A stretch of DNA of 64,000 bases from the NCBI RefSeq assembly GCF_000155955.1, contig NZ_GG697142.2, positions 157,646 to 221,645 of the forward strand. Direction: 5' to 3'. Positions within the stretch are counted from its first letter, which is position 1, and each line of letters begins with the position of its first letter. The notes under the pieces were generated by a model that was not told where the DNA came from, ran no database searches, and saw only the letters and a list, made by a program, of their open reading frames with translations. Of the stretch, positions 17,433 through 28,200 are shown piece by piece. The position numbers were made by a program, and so were the translations under genes. Source of the DNA: Mitsuokella multacida DSM 20544 (GTDB lineage Bacteria; Bacillota; Negativicutes; Selenomonadales; Selenomonadaceae).

Positions 17433-18572
17433 ATGAGCAAGAAAAAAATTATCATCGGCGTCCTGTTGACGGCTGTGCTCTCGTCCTTCCTGACGATTGC
17501 CGGCCTCTGCTTCGCCTTTGGCATCCACAGCAATGAGGTCGCGGATATCGTTCGCTTCCTCGGCGTCAAGCGCTTCATCGAGGCGCGCTACGTGTCAGAT
17601 GTCAATGAGACGAAGCTCATGGACGGCGCGATATCCGGCATGGTGCAGTCCCTCGGGGACCCGCACTCCCTCTACATGAATGCCGACCGGTTCGAGCAGC
17701 TTAAGGAGCATACGGAGGGTGAGTTTGGCGGCATCGGCGTGACGATGGGCTTCAAGGACAGCAAGGTCACGATCATCTCTGTCCTCGACGATACACCGGG
17801 GCAGCATGCCGGCCTCGAGGCTGGCGATGAGATCATGGCCGTCGACGGCACGCCGGTCTCGGAGATGCAGCCGGAGGAGGTTGCCATGCACATCCGCGGC
17901 GAAGTCGGCACGAAGGTCGTCCTGACGATCGAGCGCGACGGCGAGACGCAGGACTACACGATCGAGCGCGCGACCATCAAGATCGATACGGCCAAGGGCA
18001 CGATGCTCGAGGACGGCATGGGTTACATCCGCATCGCCTCGTTCTCGGAGAACACGGGCAAGGAGTTCAAGGCCGCCTACGACTCGCTCGAAGAACAGGG
18101 CATGAAGGGACTCATCATCGACCTGCGCGAGAACCCAGGCGGTCTCGTCACGAGCTGCGTCGAGATCGCGAATATGGTCGTGCCGAAGGGACCCATCGTC
18201 TCGGTCGTCGAGCGCGACGGCTCGAAGGAGGTCCACGAGTCGAATCTCGAAGAGAGTAAGTACCCGATCGTCGTGCTGATCGACGGCAACAGCGCGAGCG
18301 CCTCGGAGATCCTCGCAGGTGCGCTGCAGGATACGGGCGCCGCGACGCTCGTCGGCACGAAGTCGTACGGCAAGGGCTCCGTCCAGGTCGTCGTGCCGAT
18401 GCTCCATAACGACGGCCTCAAGCTGACCATCGCGAAGTACTACACGCCGAACGGCCGCTGCATCGACGGCACGGGCATCGAGCCGGACGTCGAGGTAGAA
18501 CTGCCTGAGGGCGCGACGACGGACGTGCAGCTCGAGAAGGCCAAGGAAGTCCTGAAAGAGAAGCTCCAGTAA
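17433..18572 (+). CDS. S41 family carboxy-terminal processing protease (CtpA type)
   Basis: A 379-residue envelope protease. One N-terminal helix (IIIGVLLTAVLSSFLTIAGLCF) anchors or exports it. A PDZ domain spans about residues 85-175 (FGGIGVTMGFKDSKVTIISV, DTPGQHAGLEAGDEI). The serine-protease core has the GNSASASEILAGAL cluster (Ser about 287-291) and the catalytic Lys in GTKSYGKGSVQ. Such proteases trim or degrade envelope proteins, including LytM hydrolases in some species, so its place at the end of the ftsEX-M23 operon may be regulatory. Start ATG 17433 is preceded by GAAGAGGATG. A strong terminator follows. Confidence 0.93.
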   Translation: MSKKKIIIGVLLTAVLSSFLTIAGLCFAFGIHSNEVADIVRFLGVKRFIEARYVSDVNETKLMDGAISGMVQSLGDPHSLYMNADRFEQLKEHTEGEFGGIGVTMGFKDSKVTIISVLDDTPGQHAGLEAGDEIMAVDGTPVSEMQPEEVAMHIRGEVGTKVVLTIERDGETQDYTIERATIKIDTAKGTMLEDGMGYIRIASFSENTGKEFKAAYDSLEEQGMKGLIIDLRENPGGLVTSCVEIANMVVPKGPIVSVVERDGSKEVHESNLEESKYPIVVLIDGNSASASEILAGALQDTGAATLVGTKSYGKGSVQVVVPMLHNDGLKLTIAKYYTPNGRCIDGTGIEPDVEVELPEGATTDVQLEKAKEVLKEKLQ

Positions 18573-18584
18573 CGGCGGATATAG

Positions 18585-18619
18585 AAAAAGCGCAATGCCT
18601 CGTGGCATTGCGCTTTTTT
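18585..18619. terminator. Bidirectional terminator between the S41 protease and recQ
   Basis: GCGCAATGCC and GGCATTGCGC form the stem around TCGT, with an A-run before and a T-run after, so it serves both converging genes. Confidence 0.9.
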
Positions 18620-18626
18620 GCTCTTG

Positions 18627-20411
18627 TCAGTCTTTGGGGCGGTGTTCCGCGATGCAGGCGAGAAACGCCTCGCCGTATTTCTGCAGCTTGTGCTCGCCGA
18701 TGCCCTTGACGAGCAGCATCTCCTCGCGCGATTTCGGCAGGACGGCGCACATGTCCTTGAGCGTCGCGTCGGAGAAGACGACGTAGGGCGGGATGTGGTC
18801 GCGCAGCGCGATTTCCTTGCGCAGTGCGCGCAAGTACTCGAAGAGCTCCGGCATCTCGGCCTGCTTCGTGACCTCCTTCGGCACGGCCTGCAGGACCTTC
18901 GCTTGACCGCGCAGGACAGCATAGGCGGAGGGCTGCAGGGTCAGGACGGGGTACTTGCTCTCGGTCAAGGCGAGGTAGTCCGTCGCGACGAAGCGCTGGA
19001 TGAGCAGCTTGATGTCCGCGAGGCTGCGTTCCTTCATGAGGCCGTAGGTGGAGAGCGTGTCGAGGTGCAGGGCGAGCACGCGCTTGTCCGACGAGCCCTT
19101 GAGTACCTGGGCGACGAGCGTCAGGCCGAAGCGCTCGCGCATGCGGTAGACGCAGGAGAAGACCTTCTGGGCGTCAATCGTCACGTCCTGCTCCTCGAGG
19201 CCGGCCTTGCAGTTGCCGCAGTTGCCGCACGTCGAAGGCGCATCTTTCTCGCCGAAGTACTGGATGATGAAGTGGCGCAGGCACTCCGGCGTGTGGCAGT
19301 AGTCGACCATCTTCTGCAGGCGCCCGAGGTTGTGGCGCTTGCGCGCCTCGTCCTCCGTTGAGACATCGATGAGGTACTTCTGGGTCTGCGTGTCCTGCGG
19401 CGAGAACAGCAGGATGCACTCGCCGGGCTCGCCGTCACGTCCCGCGCGGCCCGCTTCCTGATAGTACGCCTCGATGTTCTTGGGCATGTTGTAGTGGATG
19501 ACGAAGCGCACGTTGCTCTTGTCGATGCCCATGCCGAAGGCATTCGTCGCGACGATGACCTGCACGTTGTCGTAGAGGAAGTCGTCCTGCGCCTGCGCGC
19601 GCTCTTCATCACTGAGGCCCGCATGGTAGCGCCCTACGGCGAAGTGCTTGCGCGAGAGCAGGCTGTAGAGCGCGTCGACGTCCTTGCGCGTCGCGGCGTA
19701 GATGATGCCGGCGTTGCTCGGGTGGCTCTTGAGGTAGCGCTCGATGAAGGCCTTCTTGTTTTCACCGCGGCGCACCTCAAAGTAGAGGTTGGGCCGGTCG
19801 AAGCCCGTGACATGGATGTGCGGCTCTTGCAAGCCGAGCAGACGCACGATGTCCGCTCGGACCTCCGGCGTTGCCGTCGCCGTGAAGGCAGAGACGAGCG
19901 GGCGGCGCGGCAGCGCAGCGATGAACGGCGCAATCTGCTGGTAGCTCGGCCGGAAGTCATGGCCCCACTGCGAGAGGCAGTGCGCCTCGTCGACGGCGAC
20001 CATCGAGATGGACTGCTTGTCGAGGATGTATTGGAAGTAGCTGGTGTCGAGTCGCTCCGGCGCGACGTAGACGAGCTTGTACCTGCCCTGTGCAATGGCC
20101 GAAAGGCGCGCGTCGGACTCGGCGAGGGAGAGTGAGCTGTTGATGTAGGTGGCGGGGATGCCCTGCTCGATGAGGGCGTCGACCTGATCCTTCATCAAGG
20201 AGATCAGCGGCGAGATGACGAGCGTGAGGCCTGGGAAGATCAGCGCCGGAATCTGGAAGCAGATGGATTTGCCCGCGCCCGTCGGCATGATGGCGAGCGT
20301 GTCGTGCCCTGCGAGCAGGCTTTCGATCACGGGCGCCTGTGCGGGCCGGAAATCGCGGTAGCCGTAGAAGCGGCCCAGGAGTTCGCGCGCCTGGTCAAGA
20401 TACGGGTTCAT
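18627..20411 (-). CDS. recQ: ATP-dependent DNA helicase RecQ
   Basis: A 594-residue 3'-5' helicase for recombination and repair. It has Walker A MPTGAGKS (about residues 41-48), the DEAH box in [18 protein letters not shown], motif [19 protein letters not shown] and the RQC zinc cluster ending [12 protein letters not shown]-terminal HRDC domain reads [32 protein letters not shown]. Length is that of RecQ proper with one HRDC domain. Start ATG 20411 (minus strand) has AAGAAAGGAAC upstream. It is a single gene, divergent from tolC and convergent with the S41 protease. Confidence 0.96.
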   Translation of the reverse strand: MNPYLDQARELLGRFYGYRDFRPAQAPVIESLLAGHDTLAIMPTGAGKSICFQIPALIFPGLTLVISPLISLMKDQVDALIEQGIPATYINSSLSLAESDARLSAIAQGRYKLVYVAPERLDTSYFQYILDKQSISMVAVDEAHCLSQWGHDFRPSYQQIAPFIAALPRRPLVSAFTATATPEVRADIVRLLGLQEPHIHVTGFDRPNLYFEVRRGENKKAFIERYLKSHPSNAGIIYAATRKDVDALYSLLSRKHFAVGRYHAGLSDEERAQAQDDFLYDNVQVIVATNAFGMGIDKSNVRFVIHYNMPKNIEAYYQEAGRAGRDGEPGECILLFSPQDTQTQKYLIDVSTEDEARKRHNLGRLQKMVDYCHTPECLRHFIIQYFGEKDAPSTCGNCGNCKAGLEEQDVTIDAQKVFSCVYRMRERFGLTLVAQVLKGSSDKRVLALHLDTLSTYGLMKERSLADIKLLIQRFVATDYLALTESKYPVLTLQPSAYAVLRGQAKVLQAVPKEVTKQAEMPELFEYLRALRKEIALRDHIPPYVVFSDATLKDMCAVLPKSREEMLLVKGIGEHKLQKYGEAFLACIAEHRPKD

Positions 20412-20471
20412 AGGACAAGTTCCTTTCTTAATAGATATTTAACTTTCATATAGGATAACGATAGCAATTTT

Positions 20472-20499
20472 ATTCTAACATATATTTGTTTGATGACAA
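20472..20499 (-). promoter_or_regulatory. Probable recQ promoter
   Basis: Reading the minus strand: TTGTCA (20499-20494), 16-base spacer, TAGAAT (20477-20472). It lies about 60 bases before the start. Confidence 0.5.
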
Positions 20500-20525
20500 T
20501 AACATAAAATAGGGATCTGTTGCAT

Positions 20526-20549
20526 CATATCGTATAATCGCATATCGTA
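20526..20549. repeat. Direct repeat CATATCGTA upstream of tolC
   Basis: Two copies of CATATCGTA (20526-20534 and 20541-20549), 15 bases apart. A TATAAT-like -10 (20533-20538) overlaps the first copy. It may be a regulator site for the efflux operon; no good -35 was found. Confidence 0.4.
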
Positions 20550-20572
20550 CAGTACATAGGAGAGGATTGAAA

Positions 20573-22069
20573 ATGAAGAGAAGATCGTACGGCAGGGGAG
20601 TGGCGCTGCTCGCAGCTGCCATGTTCCTCGGATTGCCGTCTGCATCCTGCGCAGACCTTTCCCTGCAGGACGCCATCAATCTGGCCCTCGCGCAGAACAC
20701 GAGCCTGCGCATCACGCAGAAGGGCGAGGACACGGCAAGGGCACAGCTGCAGCAGGAAAAGATCGATAACGGTCTGAAAATCACGGGCACTGAATCACTT
20801 GATACGACCCTGAAGCGCTCCTCCAGCACGGACTCGAAGAACGAGATTGGCGTCACGGCATCGTATCCGCTCTACACGAGTGGCAAGGCAGAGGCCAACA
20901 TCGACAGCGGTGTGCTCGGCCTCAAGGCGGCAGAGCTCTCGACGGAGCGCAGTCGCGAGAACCTCAAGCTCGACGTCATCAAGGCGTACTACGATGCGCT
21001 CGAGGCGCGCCGCACGGTCGACGTGCGCCAGGAGACGGTCGACAAGTATCAGGACCACTACACGAATGTCAGCCAGCTCTACGCAGCCGGCTCGAAGGCG
21101 CGCATCGATGTCATCCGTTCTTCTGTCGAGCTCAGCAATGCGGCGCAGGACCTCATCAAGGCGCAGAACAGCTACGAGGTGGACCTCGCCACGCTGCGCA
21201 ACTACCTCAACATCGACCGCAGTGAGCCGCTGAACCTGACATCGGATTTCTCTTACGACCAGTTTAACATCGACATGGACTCCTGCATCGATTACGCCTA
21301 CCGGAACCGCAAGGACCTCATGATCGACCTCTATAAGTACCAGCAGGCAGAGAATGAGGTCAAGGCGGCAAAGGCGGACTTCGGACCGAGTGTGACGCTG
21401 AGCGCCGGCCCGAGCTGGTCGCATTCCTTCAAGCCCGCGACGAGCTCCGACTCCGATATCACGGCTGGCGCAACGCTCTCGTGGAACTTCTGGGACAACG
21501 GACTGACGCGCGCCAAGGTCCAGGAGGCCGAGACGAGCCGCGACGTCGCAAAGCTCACACTGACGAAGGACCAGGAGGACATCGACCTCTCGCTGCGCCA
21601 GGCATACTACAACATGCGCGAGGCGGAGAAGCGCCTGAATTCCACGGGCGATGCCGTCAAGCAGGCGGAGGAAGATTACTTCATCGCGCGCGAGAAGTAC
21701 CGTGCCGGCGAGGGCCTGATGCTCGACATCATCGACGCGCAGGAAGCCCTCTCGACGGCGCGCCTCAACTACATCAGCGCGGAGTACGACTACGCGCGCT
21801 ACAAGGCGACGGTCGAGAACGCCATGGGAATTGAGCTCACGGATCAGGAGAAGGAGGCCGCGGCCAAGATGACGGCGACAGCCGCCGATAAGGCAGAGCG
21901 CGCCGTCCTGCAGGAACCCATTGTGCCGGAGAACGCCAAGCCAGACAAGGAGACGAAAGGACTCGCAAAGAAAGCGGCAGATGCTGTCGTGAGTGAGGCC
22001 AAGGCCGCTGCAAGCGATGCATCCGCTCAGGTCATCCAGGATCTGGCAGAAGGAGAGGTTACGAAGTGA
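20573..22069 (+). CDS. TolC-family outer-membrane efflux channel
   Basis: A 498-residue outer-membrane factor, direct evidence for an outer membrane. A signal peptide ends near ASCA. Two homologous halves each contain the long helical hairpins of the family (LSLQDAINLALAQNTSLRI... and the repeat starting SCIDYAYRNRKDLMIDLYKYQ), with strand regions near SVTLSAGPSWSHSF and ATLSWNFWDNG. A helical, charged tail of about 75 residues (from roughly residue 420) is an extra. ATG 20573 is chosen because GGAGAGG is spaced 7 bases upstream. It overlaps the next gene by 4 bases in a tripartite efflux operon. Confidence 0.92.
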   Translation: MKRRSYGRGVALLAAAMFLGLPSASCADLSLQDAINLALAQNTSLRITQKGEDTARAQLQQEKIDNGLKITGTESLDTTLKRSSSTDSKNEIGVTASYPLYTSGKAEANIDSGVLGLKAAELSTERSRENLKLDVIKAYYDALEARRTVDVRQETVDKYQDHYTNVSQLYAAGSKARIDVIRSSVELSNAAQDLIKAQNSYEVDLATLRNYLNIDRSEPLNLTSDFSYDQFNIDMDSCIDYAYRNRKDLMIDLYKYQQAENEVKAAKADFGPSVTLSAGPSWSHSFKPATSSDSDITAGATLSWNFWDNGLTRAKVQEAETSRDVAKLTLTKDQEDIDLSLRQAYYNMREAEKRLNSTGDAVKQAEEDYFIAREKYRAGEGLMLDIIDAQEALSTARLNYISAEYDYARYKATVENAMGIELTDQEKEAAAKMTATAADKAERAVLQEPIVPENAKPDKETKGLAKKAADAVVSEAKAAASDASAQVIQDLAEGEVTK

Positions 22070-23199
22070 AGATAAACGGGAAAGTCAAGCTCGCCATCGC
22101 AGCGCTCGTCCTCGCAGGCTGTGCCTTTGGCGGCTACCGATACTATGAGGGGCAGCAGGCCGCCCAGCAGGCTGCCGCCGTCGAGACGACGAAGGTCGTC
22201 CGCATGGACATGAAGTCGACGGTCTCGGCGACGGGCACGATCCAGCCGGTCGACTCGGTCGAGGTCAGCTCCAAGATCACGGCCCGCCTCAAGAGCGTGC
22301 TCGTCAAGGAGAACGACAAGGTCACGGCCGGCCAGACGGTCGCAACGCTCGACGCCAAGGATTACGAGGCCAAGCGCGACCAGGCACAGTACAAGGTCAC
22401 AAACACGCAGGCCGAGTACGAGCGCATCAGCTACCTCTACAGCATCGGCGCCGATACGCAGAAGCAGCTCGAGGACGCGCAGATGAACTATGACACGGCG
22501 GTCTCAGAGCTCGCGCAGGCGGAGTCGGACGCATCGGAGACGAGCATCCTCGCGCCGATGGACGGCACAGTTGTCGGCGAGCCCAAGACGGTCGGCACGA
22601 TGGCCGTCGCGACCTCGGACAACCCGACGGTCATCATGCGCATCGCCGACCTTTCGAGCAAGCAGATCAAGGCCAAGGTCGATGAGACGGATATCGGCAA
22701 CATCAAGGTCGGCCAGCAGGCGACGTTCACCGTCGACACCTACACCGATAAGACGTTCACGGCCCGTGTCACGAAGATCTCGCAGACGGATACGAGCAAT
22801 TCCTGGGATACGAGCTCGAGCTCCAGCTCTTCGAGCAGCTCCTCATCATCGTCGGCTAGCGTCATCTACTACTACGTCACACTCGATGTCGACGACCCAG
22901 ACAGCCAGTTGCTGCCGGCCATGACGGCGCGCGTCGAAATCAATACGGCCGACAAGCCGGATACGCTGGCCGTGCCAATCTCGACGCTCAAGACGGATGC
23001 CAACGGCTCCTACGTCATCGTGCGCAATGCCGACGGCTCGCAGGAGAACCGCTATGTGACGACGGGTATCTACAGCGATGAGTACGTGGAGATCCTCTCT
23101 GGACTCGAGGAGGGCGAGGATGTCGTCAGCACGTACACGGCGAAGAAGACGTCAAGCTCGTCCTCGAGCAACAGCAGGCGCGGCGGCCCCATGTTCTAA
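22066..23199 (+). CDS. Periplasmic adaptor (MacA-like, RND/ABC efflux)
   Basis: A 377-residue membrane-fusion protein joining the inner-membrane transporter to TolC. An N-terminal signal or anchor ([21 protein letters not shown]) precedes the lipoyl half-motif ([32 protein letters not shown]), a helical hairpin, the second lipoyl half ([20 protein letters not shown]) and beta-barrel and proximal domains. A run of 14 serines (22814-22855) sits inside the barrel region and a Ser-rich tail ends the protein. GTG 22066 overlaps the tolC stop and has AGGAGAGG upstream. The partners are the ATPase and permease encoded next. Confidence 0.9.
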   Translation: MKINGKVKLAIAALVLAGCAFGGYRYYEGQQAAQQAAAVETTKVVRMDMKSTVSATGTIQPVDSVEVSSKITARLKSVLVKENDKVTAGQTVATLDAKDYEAKRDQAQYKVTNTQAEYERISYLYSIGADTQKQLEDAQMNYDTAVSELAQAESDASETSILAPMDGTVVGEPKTVGTMAVATSDNPTVIMRIADLSSKQIKAKVDETDIGNIKVGQQATFTVDTYTDKTFTARVTKISQTDTSNSWDTSSSSSSSSSSSSSSASVIYYYVTLDVDDPDSQLLPAMTARVEINTADKPDTLAVPISTLKTDANGSYVIVRNADGSQENRYVTTGIYSDEYVEILSGLEEGEDVVSTYTAKKTSSSSSSNSRRGGPMF

Positions 23200-23212
23200 G
23201 CGGGGGATAGCA

Positions 23213-23944
23213 ATGGCAGAAGAAAAGAAAGCAGAGGAGCGGTACGCAACGATACAGCTCCAAGGCATCAAGAAGATCTACCACATCGGCGGCGAGGAGC
23301 TCGCGGCGCTCAACGGTATCACGACGAACATCTACAAGGGTGAGTTCGCCGCGCTCATGGGGCCGTCCGGCTCCGGCAAGTCGACTCTCATGAACATCCT
23401 CGGCTGTCTCGACCGCCCGACGGAGGGCTCCTACAAGCTCGATGGTGAGGAAGTCGCAGGTCTCGACGACGACGCTCTCGCGAGGACGCGCAACAAGAAG
23501 ATCGGGTTTGTCTTCCAGAACTTCAACCTACTCTCTCGCATCTCGGCGCTCGAGAACGTCGCCCTGCCGCTCATCTACGCGGGCGTCGGGCATAGGGAGC
23601 GCATGGAGCGCGCCATGCACTTCCTCGAGGCCGTCGGCCTCAAGGACCGCGCCGACCACCTGCCGAACGAGCTCTCGGGCGGCCAGCGGCAGCGCGTCGC
23701 CATCGCGCGCGCACTCGTCAACGACCCGCACATCATCATGGCCGACGAGCCGACCGGCAACCTCGACACGAAGTCGACGAAGGAGATCATGGAGATCTTC
23801 GAGGACATGCACGAGAAGGGGCGCACGATCATCCTCGTCACGCATGAACCGGAGATCGCGGCCTGTGCGAGCCGCCAGCTGCTCGTGCGCGACGGCCAGA
23901 TCACGCGCGACGAAGGAAAGGGTGTGGTCATGGATGTTGTTTAA
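23213..23944 (+). CDS. MacB-type ABC exporter ATP-binding subunit
   Basis: A 243-residue ATPase of the LolD/MacB family. It has Walker [11 protein letters not shown]-loop [16 protein letters not shown], signature LSGGQRQR, Walker [16 protein letters not shown] and the switch His in VTHEPE. ATG 23213 has CGGGGGATAG upstream and gives the family start. In E. coli MacB the ATPase and membrane parts are one chain; here they are two genes, with the permease start lying inside the end of this one. It drives the tripartite pump with the MacA-like adaptor and TolC. Confidence 0.93.
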   Translation: MAEEKKAEERYATIQLQGIKKIYHIGGEELAALNGITTNIYKGEFAALMGPSGSGKSTLMNILGCLDRPTEGSYKLDGEEVAGLDDDALARTRNKKIGFVFQNFNLLSRISALENVALPLIYAGVGHRERMERAMHFLEAVGLKDRADHLPNELSGGQRQRVAIARALVNDPHIIMADEPTGNLDTKSTKEIMEIFEDMHEKGRTIILVTHEPEIAACASRQLLVRDGQITRDEGKGVVMDVV

Positions 23945-25151
23945 GGAATGTTTTGTTATGGCAATCAACGCGCTCTTGGCCAATAAGATGCGTTCGCTCC
24001 TGACGATGCTCGGCGTCATCATCGGCGTCGCCGCCGTCATCGCGCTCGTCTCGGTCGGCATGGGCGTGCGCACGGGCATCACCTCGAACTTCGAGAGCCT
24101 CGGCGCCAACACCATCACCATCATGCCGGGCTCCTCGAACCGCGGCGGCCCGCGCGGTGCGGCCGGCTCGATGCAGACACTTAAATACGATGATGCCAAG
24201 GCCATCGAGGCGAAGATCAAGGACATTCAGTACGTCTCGCCGACGGTCAGCTCCTCGTACCAGGTCGTCAACGGCAACCAGAACTGGAACACGTCCGTCA
24301 CGGGCGTGACGCCGGATCTCATGCAGATCCGCTCGCTGACCGTCGACAATGGCTCGTTCATCAGCAAGGAGGACATGACGAAGCGCAATCGCGTGGCCGT
24401 CATCGGCGCGACAGTCGCGGAGAACCTGTTCGGCACGGAGAATCCGGTCGGCAAGAACATCCGCATCAAGAACCAACCGTTCAAGGTCATCGGCATCCTG
24501 GCTTCCAAGGGAAGCTCCGGCTTCGGCCAAGACCAGGACGATGTCATCTACATCCCGCTGACCACGGCGCAGGAGCGCATGATGGGCATCACCTACGTCC
24601 AGTCCATCAGCCTGCAGGCGACGGATACGCAGAAGATCGACCAGGTGCAGGACGAGATCACGACGCTCCTGCGCCAGCGCCACCGCATCACGGGCGATAA
24701 GGAAAATGACTTCCACGTGCAGAACACGGCCAGCATCATCGCCTCGGTCAACCAGTCGACGGCGATGATGACGGTCCTCTTAGGCGCGATCGCGAGCATC
24801 TCACTGCTCGTCGGCGGCATCGGCATCATGAACATCATGATGGTGTCGGTGACGGAGCGCACGCGCGAGATCGGCATCCGCAAGGCGCTCGGTGCGACGT
24901 TCCAGAACATCATGATGCAATTCATGATCGAGTCGATGGTCCTCGGCATCGTCGGCGGCCTCATCGGCATCGTCGTGGGCTGCGCCGCTTCGTACGTCAT
25001 CTCGAGCACGGGAGCGGTCCAGACGACGATTACCCTGCTGCCAATTGTCCTGTCGTTCTCGTTCGCCGTGGGCATCGGCCTCTTTTTCGGCATCTACCCC
25101 GCGCGCAAGGCCGCGCGGCTCGACCCGATCGAGGCACTGCGCTACGAGTGA
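23934..25151 (+). CDS. MacB-type ABC exporter permease subunit
   Basis: A 405-residue membrane protein of the FtsX/MacB type. An N-terminal helix ([23 protein letters not shown]) is followed by a large periplasmic MacB_PCD domain of about 230 residues ([29 protein letters not shown]). Three C-terminal helices include the EAA-like [18 protein letters not shown] 23934 overlaps the ATPase gene and gives the family N-terminus [24 protein letters not shown] 23958 is an alternative with TAAGGA upstream. Last gene of the tolC-macA-macB unit; a bidirectional terminator follows. The substrate (peptide, macrolide or lipid) is not readable. Confidence 0.92.
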   Translation: MLFKECFVMAINALLANKMRSLLTMLGVIIGVAAVIALVSVGMGVRTGITSNFESLGANTITIMPGSSNRGGPRGAAGSMQTLKYDDAKAIEAKIKDIQYVSPTVSSSYQVVNGNQNWNTSVTGVTPDLMQIRSLTVDNGSFISKEDMTKRNRVAVIGATVAENLFGTENPVGKNIRIKNQPFKVIGILASKGSSGFGQDQDDVIYIPLTTAQERMMGITYVQSISLQATDTQKIDQVQDEITTLLRQRHRITGDKENDFHVQNTASIIASVNQSTAMMTVLLGAIASISLLVGGIGIMNIMMVSVTERTREIGIRKALGATFQNIMMQFMIESMVLGIVGGLIGIVVGCAASYVISSTGAVQTTITLLPIVLSFSFAVGIGLFFGIYPARKAARLDPIEALRYE

Positions 25152-25174
25152 TGAAGCTGAATCTATCCAGGCAT

Positions 25175-25208
25175 AAAAAAGCCTCGCACATCTGTGCGAG
25201 GCTTTTTT
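25175..25208. terminator. Bidirectional terminator between the MacB-type operon and pyc
   Basis: GCCTCGCACA and TGTGCGAGGC (25181-25202) pair tightly, flanked by six A and six T, serving both converging units. Confidence 0.92.
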
Positions 25209-25242
25209 GTGCCTTTATGATTTGGGGCCTGGATCAACTGGC

Positions 25243-28200
25243 TTATTCGATGACGGCCAGCAGGTCGCCCGAGGTGATGCGGCTTCCTGCTGCGACGCAG
25301 ATTTCCTGGACGATGCCGGCAATCGGTGCGGTGATCGTCGTCTCCATCTTCATGGCCTCCGTGACCATCAGCGGGTCGCCCTTCTTGACGACATCGCCCT
25401 TGGCTGCAATCAGGCGCAGGACAGAGCCTGAGAGGGTGGCTGGGACTTCGCCCGGGACGGTTGGATCAGCCTGGCGGATGATCGTCGTGCCCTCCGAGGC
25501 GGCCTTATCGCGCACGCGGATCTCGCGCGGCATGCCGTTGACCTCGAACTGGATCTCGCGGAAGCCTTCATCGGACGGCGGCGTGATGTAGTTCATGCGG
25601 ATCAGGACCATCTTGCCGTTGATGCGCAGCCAGCTCTCTTCGCCCGGCTTCATGCCGAAGAAGTACGTCGGCGTGTCGAGAATCGAGAGGTCGCCGTACT
25701 GATGGTAGCGCTGGATGTAGTCCTTGTAGACCTTCGGGTAGATGCAGTAGCTCGAGCGGGCTTCTTCCGTCTCCGGCATGCGCAGGACCTTCATGTCCTG
25801 CGTGACCTTCTCCTGGTCAATCGGTGCGGGCGGCGTCTCGAGATGCGGCTTCTCGCCCCTGAGGATGATCTTCTGGAGCTTCTCGGGGAAGCCGCCGTAG
25901 GGGACGCCGAGCTTGCCGTCGAAGAAGTCGACGACGGACTTCGGGAAGTCCATGGTCTCACCGCGCTCGTAGATATCTTCTTCGGTCAGCTTGTTCTGCA
26001 CCATGAAGAGCGTCATATCGCCGACGACCTTCGAGGACGGCGTGACCTTGATGACATCGCCGAACATCGCGTTGACCTTTGCGTACATGCGGCAGACTTC
26101 CGGCCACTTGTCGCCGAGGCCGACGCCCTTGGCCTGCTGGCGCAGGTTCGTGTACTGGCCGCCCGGCATCTCGTGCTGGAAGACCGTCGTGTTCGGGCTC
26201 GTCATCTTGCCATCGACACCCGCGTAGTACGCGCGGACGACCTGCCAGTAGCGGTCGATCGTCTCGAGCTCTTCGATGTCCATCTTAGGCTGGCGCGGGT
26301 TGTTGGAGAGCGCCTGGATGAAGGCCGTCATGGACGGCTGGCTCGTGCCGTTGGAGAGAGCGCTCGTGGCGACATCGACGATGTCGACGCCGGCCTCAGC
26401 TGCCTTGGCGTAGGTGTAGAGCGTGCAGCCGCCGCCCTCGTGGCTGTGCAGGTGGATCGGCAGGTCGACGGCATCCTTGAGGGCCGAGATCAGGGTGTAG
26501 GCGGCTTCTGGCTTCAAGAGGCCCGCCATGTCCTTGATGGCGATGATGTTGGCGCCGGCCTTCTCCATCTCCTTGGCGAGGTTCGTGTAGTACTTCAGCG
26601 TGTATTTCTGGCGGCCGTCATTGAGGATATCGCCCGTGTAGCAGAAGGCTGTCTCAGCGATCTTGCCCTGCTTGCGGACTTCGTCAATCGAGAGCGTCAT
26701 GTGGTCGAGCTGGTTCAGGCAGTCGAAGATGCGGAAGACATCGACGCCGTTCTTGGCGGCGAGGCGCAGGAACTGGCGCACGACCTCAGGCGGGTAGTTC
26801 GTGTAGCCGACGGTGTTGGCACCGCGCGTCAGCATCTGGAACAGGATGTTTGGCGCTGCCTCGCGCATCTTGCGCAGGCGCTCCCATGGGTCCTCGTCGA
26901 GGAAGCGGTAGGCGACATCGAAGGTCGCGCCGCCCCAGTCCTCGAAGGCGTAGATTTGCGGGACCCTGCAGGCCGTGTAATGGATGGCCTTCATGATGTC
27001 TTGCGTGCGGATGCGCGTCGCGAGCAGGGACTGATGCGCGTCGCGGTACGTCGTATCCATCATCAGGACCTGCTTCTGGTCCTGGATCCACTTGGCAAAC
27101 TTCTCGGGGCCGAGCTCCTGCAGGAGCTGGCGCGTGCCGGACGGGCATTCCTCATCGGAGGCGTCGAGCTTTACCGGCGTCTCAAAGCGCGGCTTGGGGT
27201 TCGCGCCATTGCCGTGGAAACCATTGACCGTGATCTCGCCGATGTAGGCGAGCAGGCCGGCCGCCGGCTCGTCGATGACATGCGGGTCATCGAGGAGCTC
27301 CGGATGGTGGTCGATGTAGTTGACGTTGCAGGTGCCTTCCTGGAAGTTCTTATCGAGCAGCATGTTCTTGAGGAAGTAGATGTTCGTCTTGACACCGCCG
27401 ATGCGGAATTCGTCGAGGCAGCGCAGCATGCGTGAGATGGTCTCCTTGGCATTGTTGGCATGTGCGGTGACCTTGACGAGAAGGGAATCGTAGTACGGCG
27501 TGATGACCGCGCCCGTGTAGGCCGTGCCGGCGTCGAGGCGGATGCCCGGGCCGCCGCCGCTGCGGTAGTCGTTGATCTTGCCGGTGTCCGGCATGAAGTT
27601 GTTCTGCGGGTCTTCTGTCGTGATGCGGCACTGGATGGCCACGCCGTTGCAGGGGATGTCTGCCTGGCTCTTGATGCCGATCTCTGGATCGGAGAGGGCA
27701 TAGCCCTCGGCGACGAGAATCTGCGTCTTGACGATATCGACGTCCGTGATGGCCTCGGTGACCGTGTGCTCGACCTGGACGCGCGGGTTGACTTCGATGA
27801 AGTAGAAGTGTTCCTCATCCTGGTCCGCGAGAAACTCGACGGTGCCGGCATTGACGTAGCAGACGTTCTTCATGATCTTCAGGGCCGCTGCGCAGATGTT
27901 CTGGCGAAGCTTCTTCGGCAGCGACCAGGCCGGTGCCATCTCGATGACCTTCTGGTGGCGGCGCTGGATGGAGCAGTCACGCTCATTGAGGTGGATGACA
28001 TTGCCGTGTTCATCGCCCATGATCTGCACTTCGATGTGCTTCGGGTTCAGAATGCATTTCTCGACGTAGACATCCTCGTCGCCAAAGGCGCGCTTTGCCT
28101 CAGAGCGCGCTTCCTCGTACGACTCCTTGAGGTCTTCCATGCGGTCGACGCGGCGCATGCCGCGGCCGCCGCCGCCGTTGATGGCCTTGATCATGACCGG

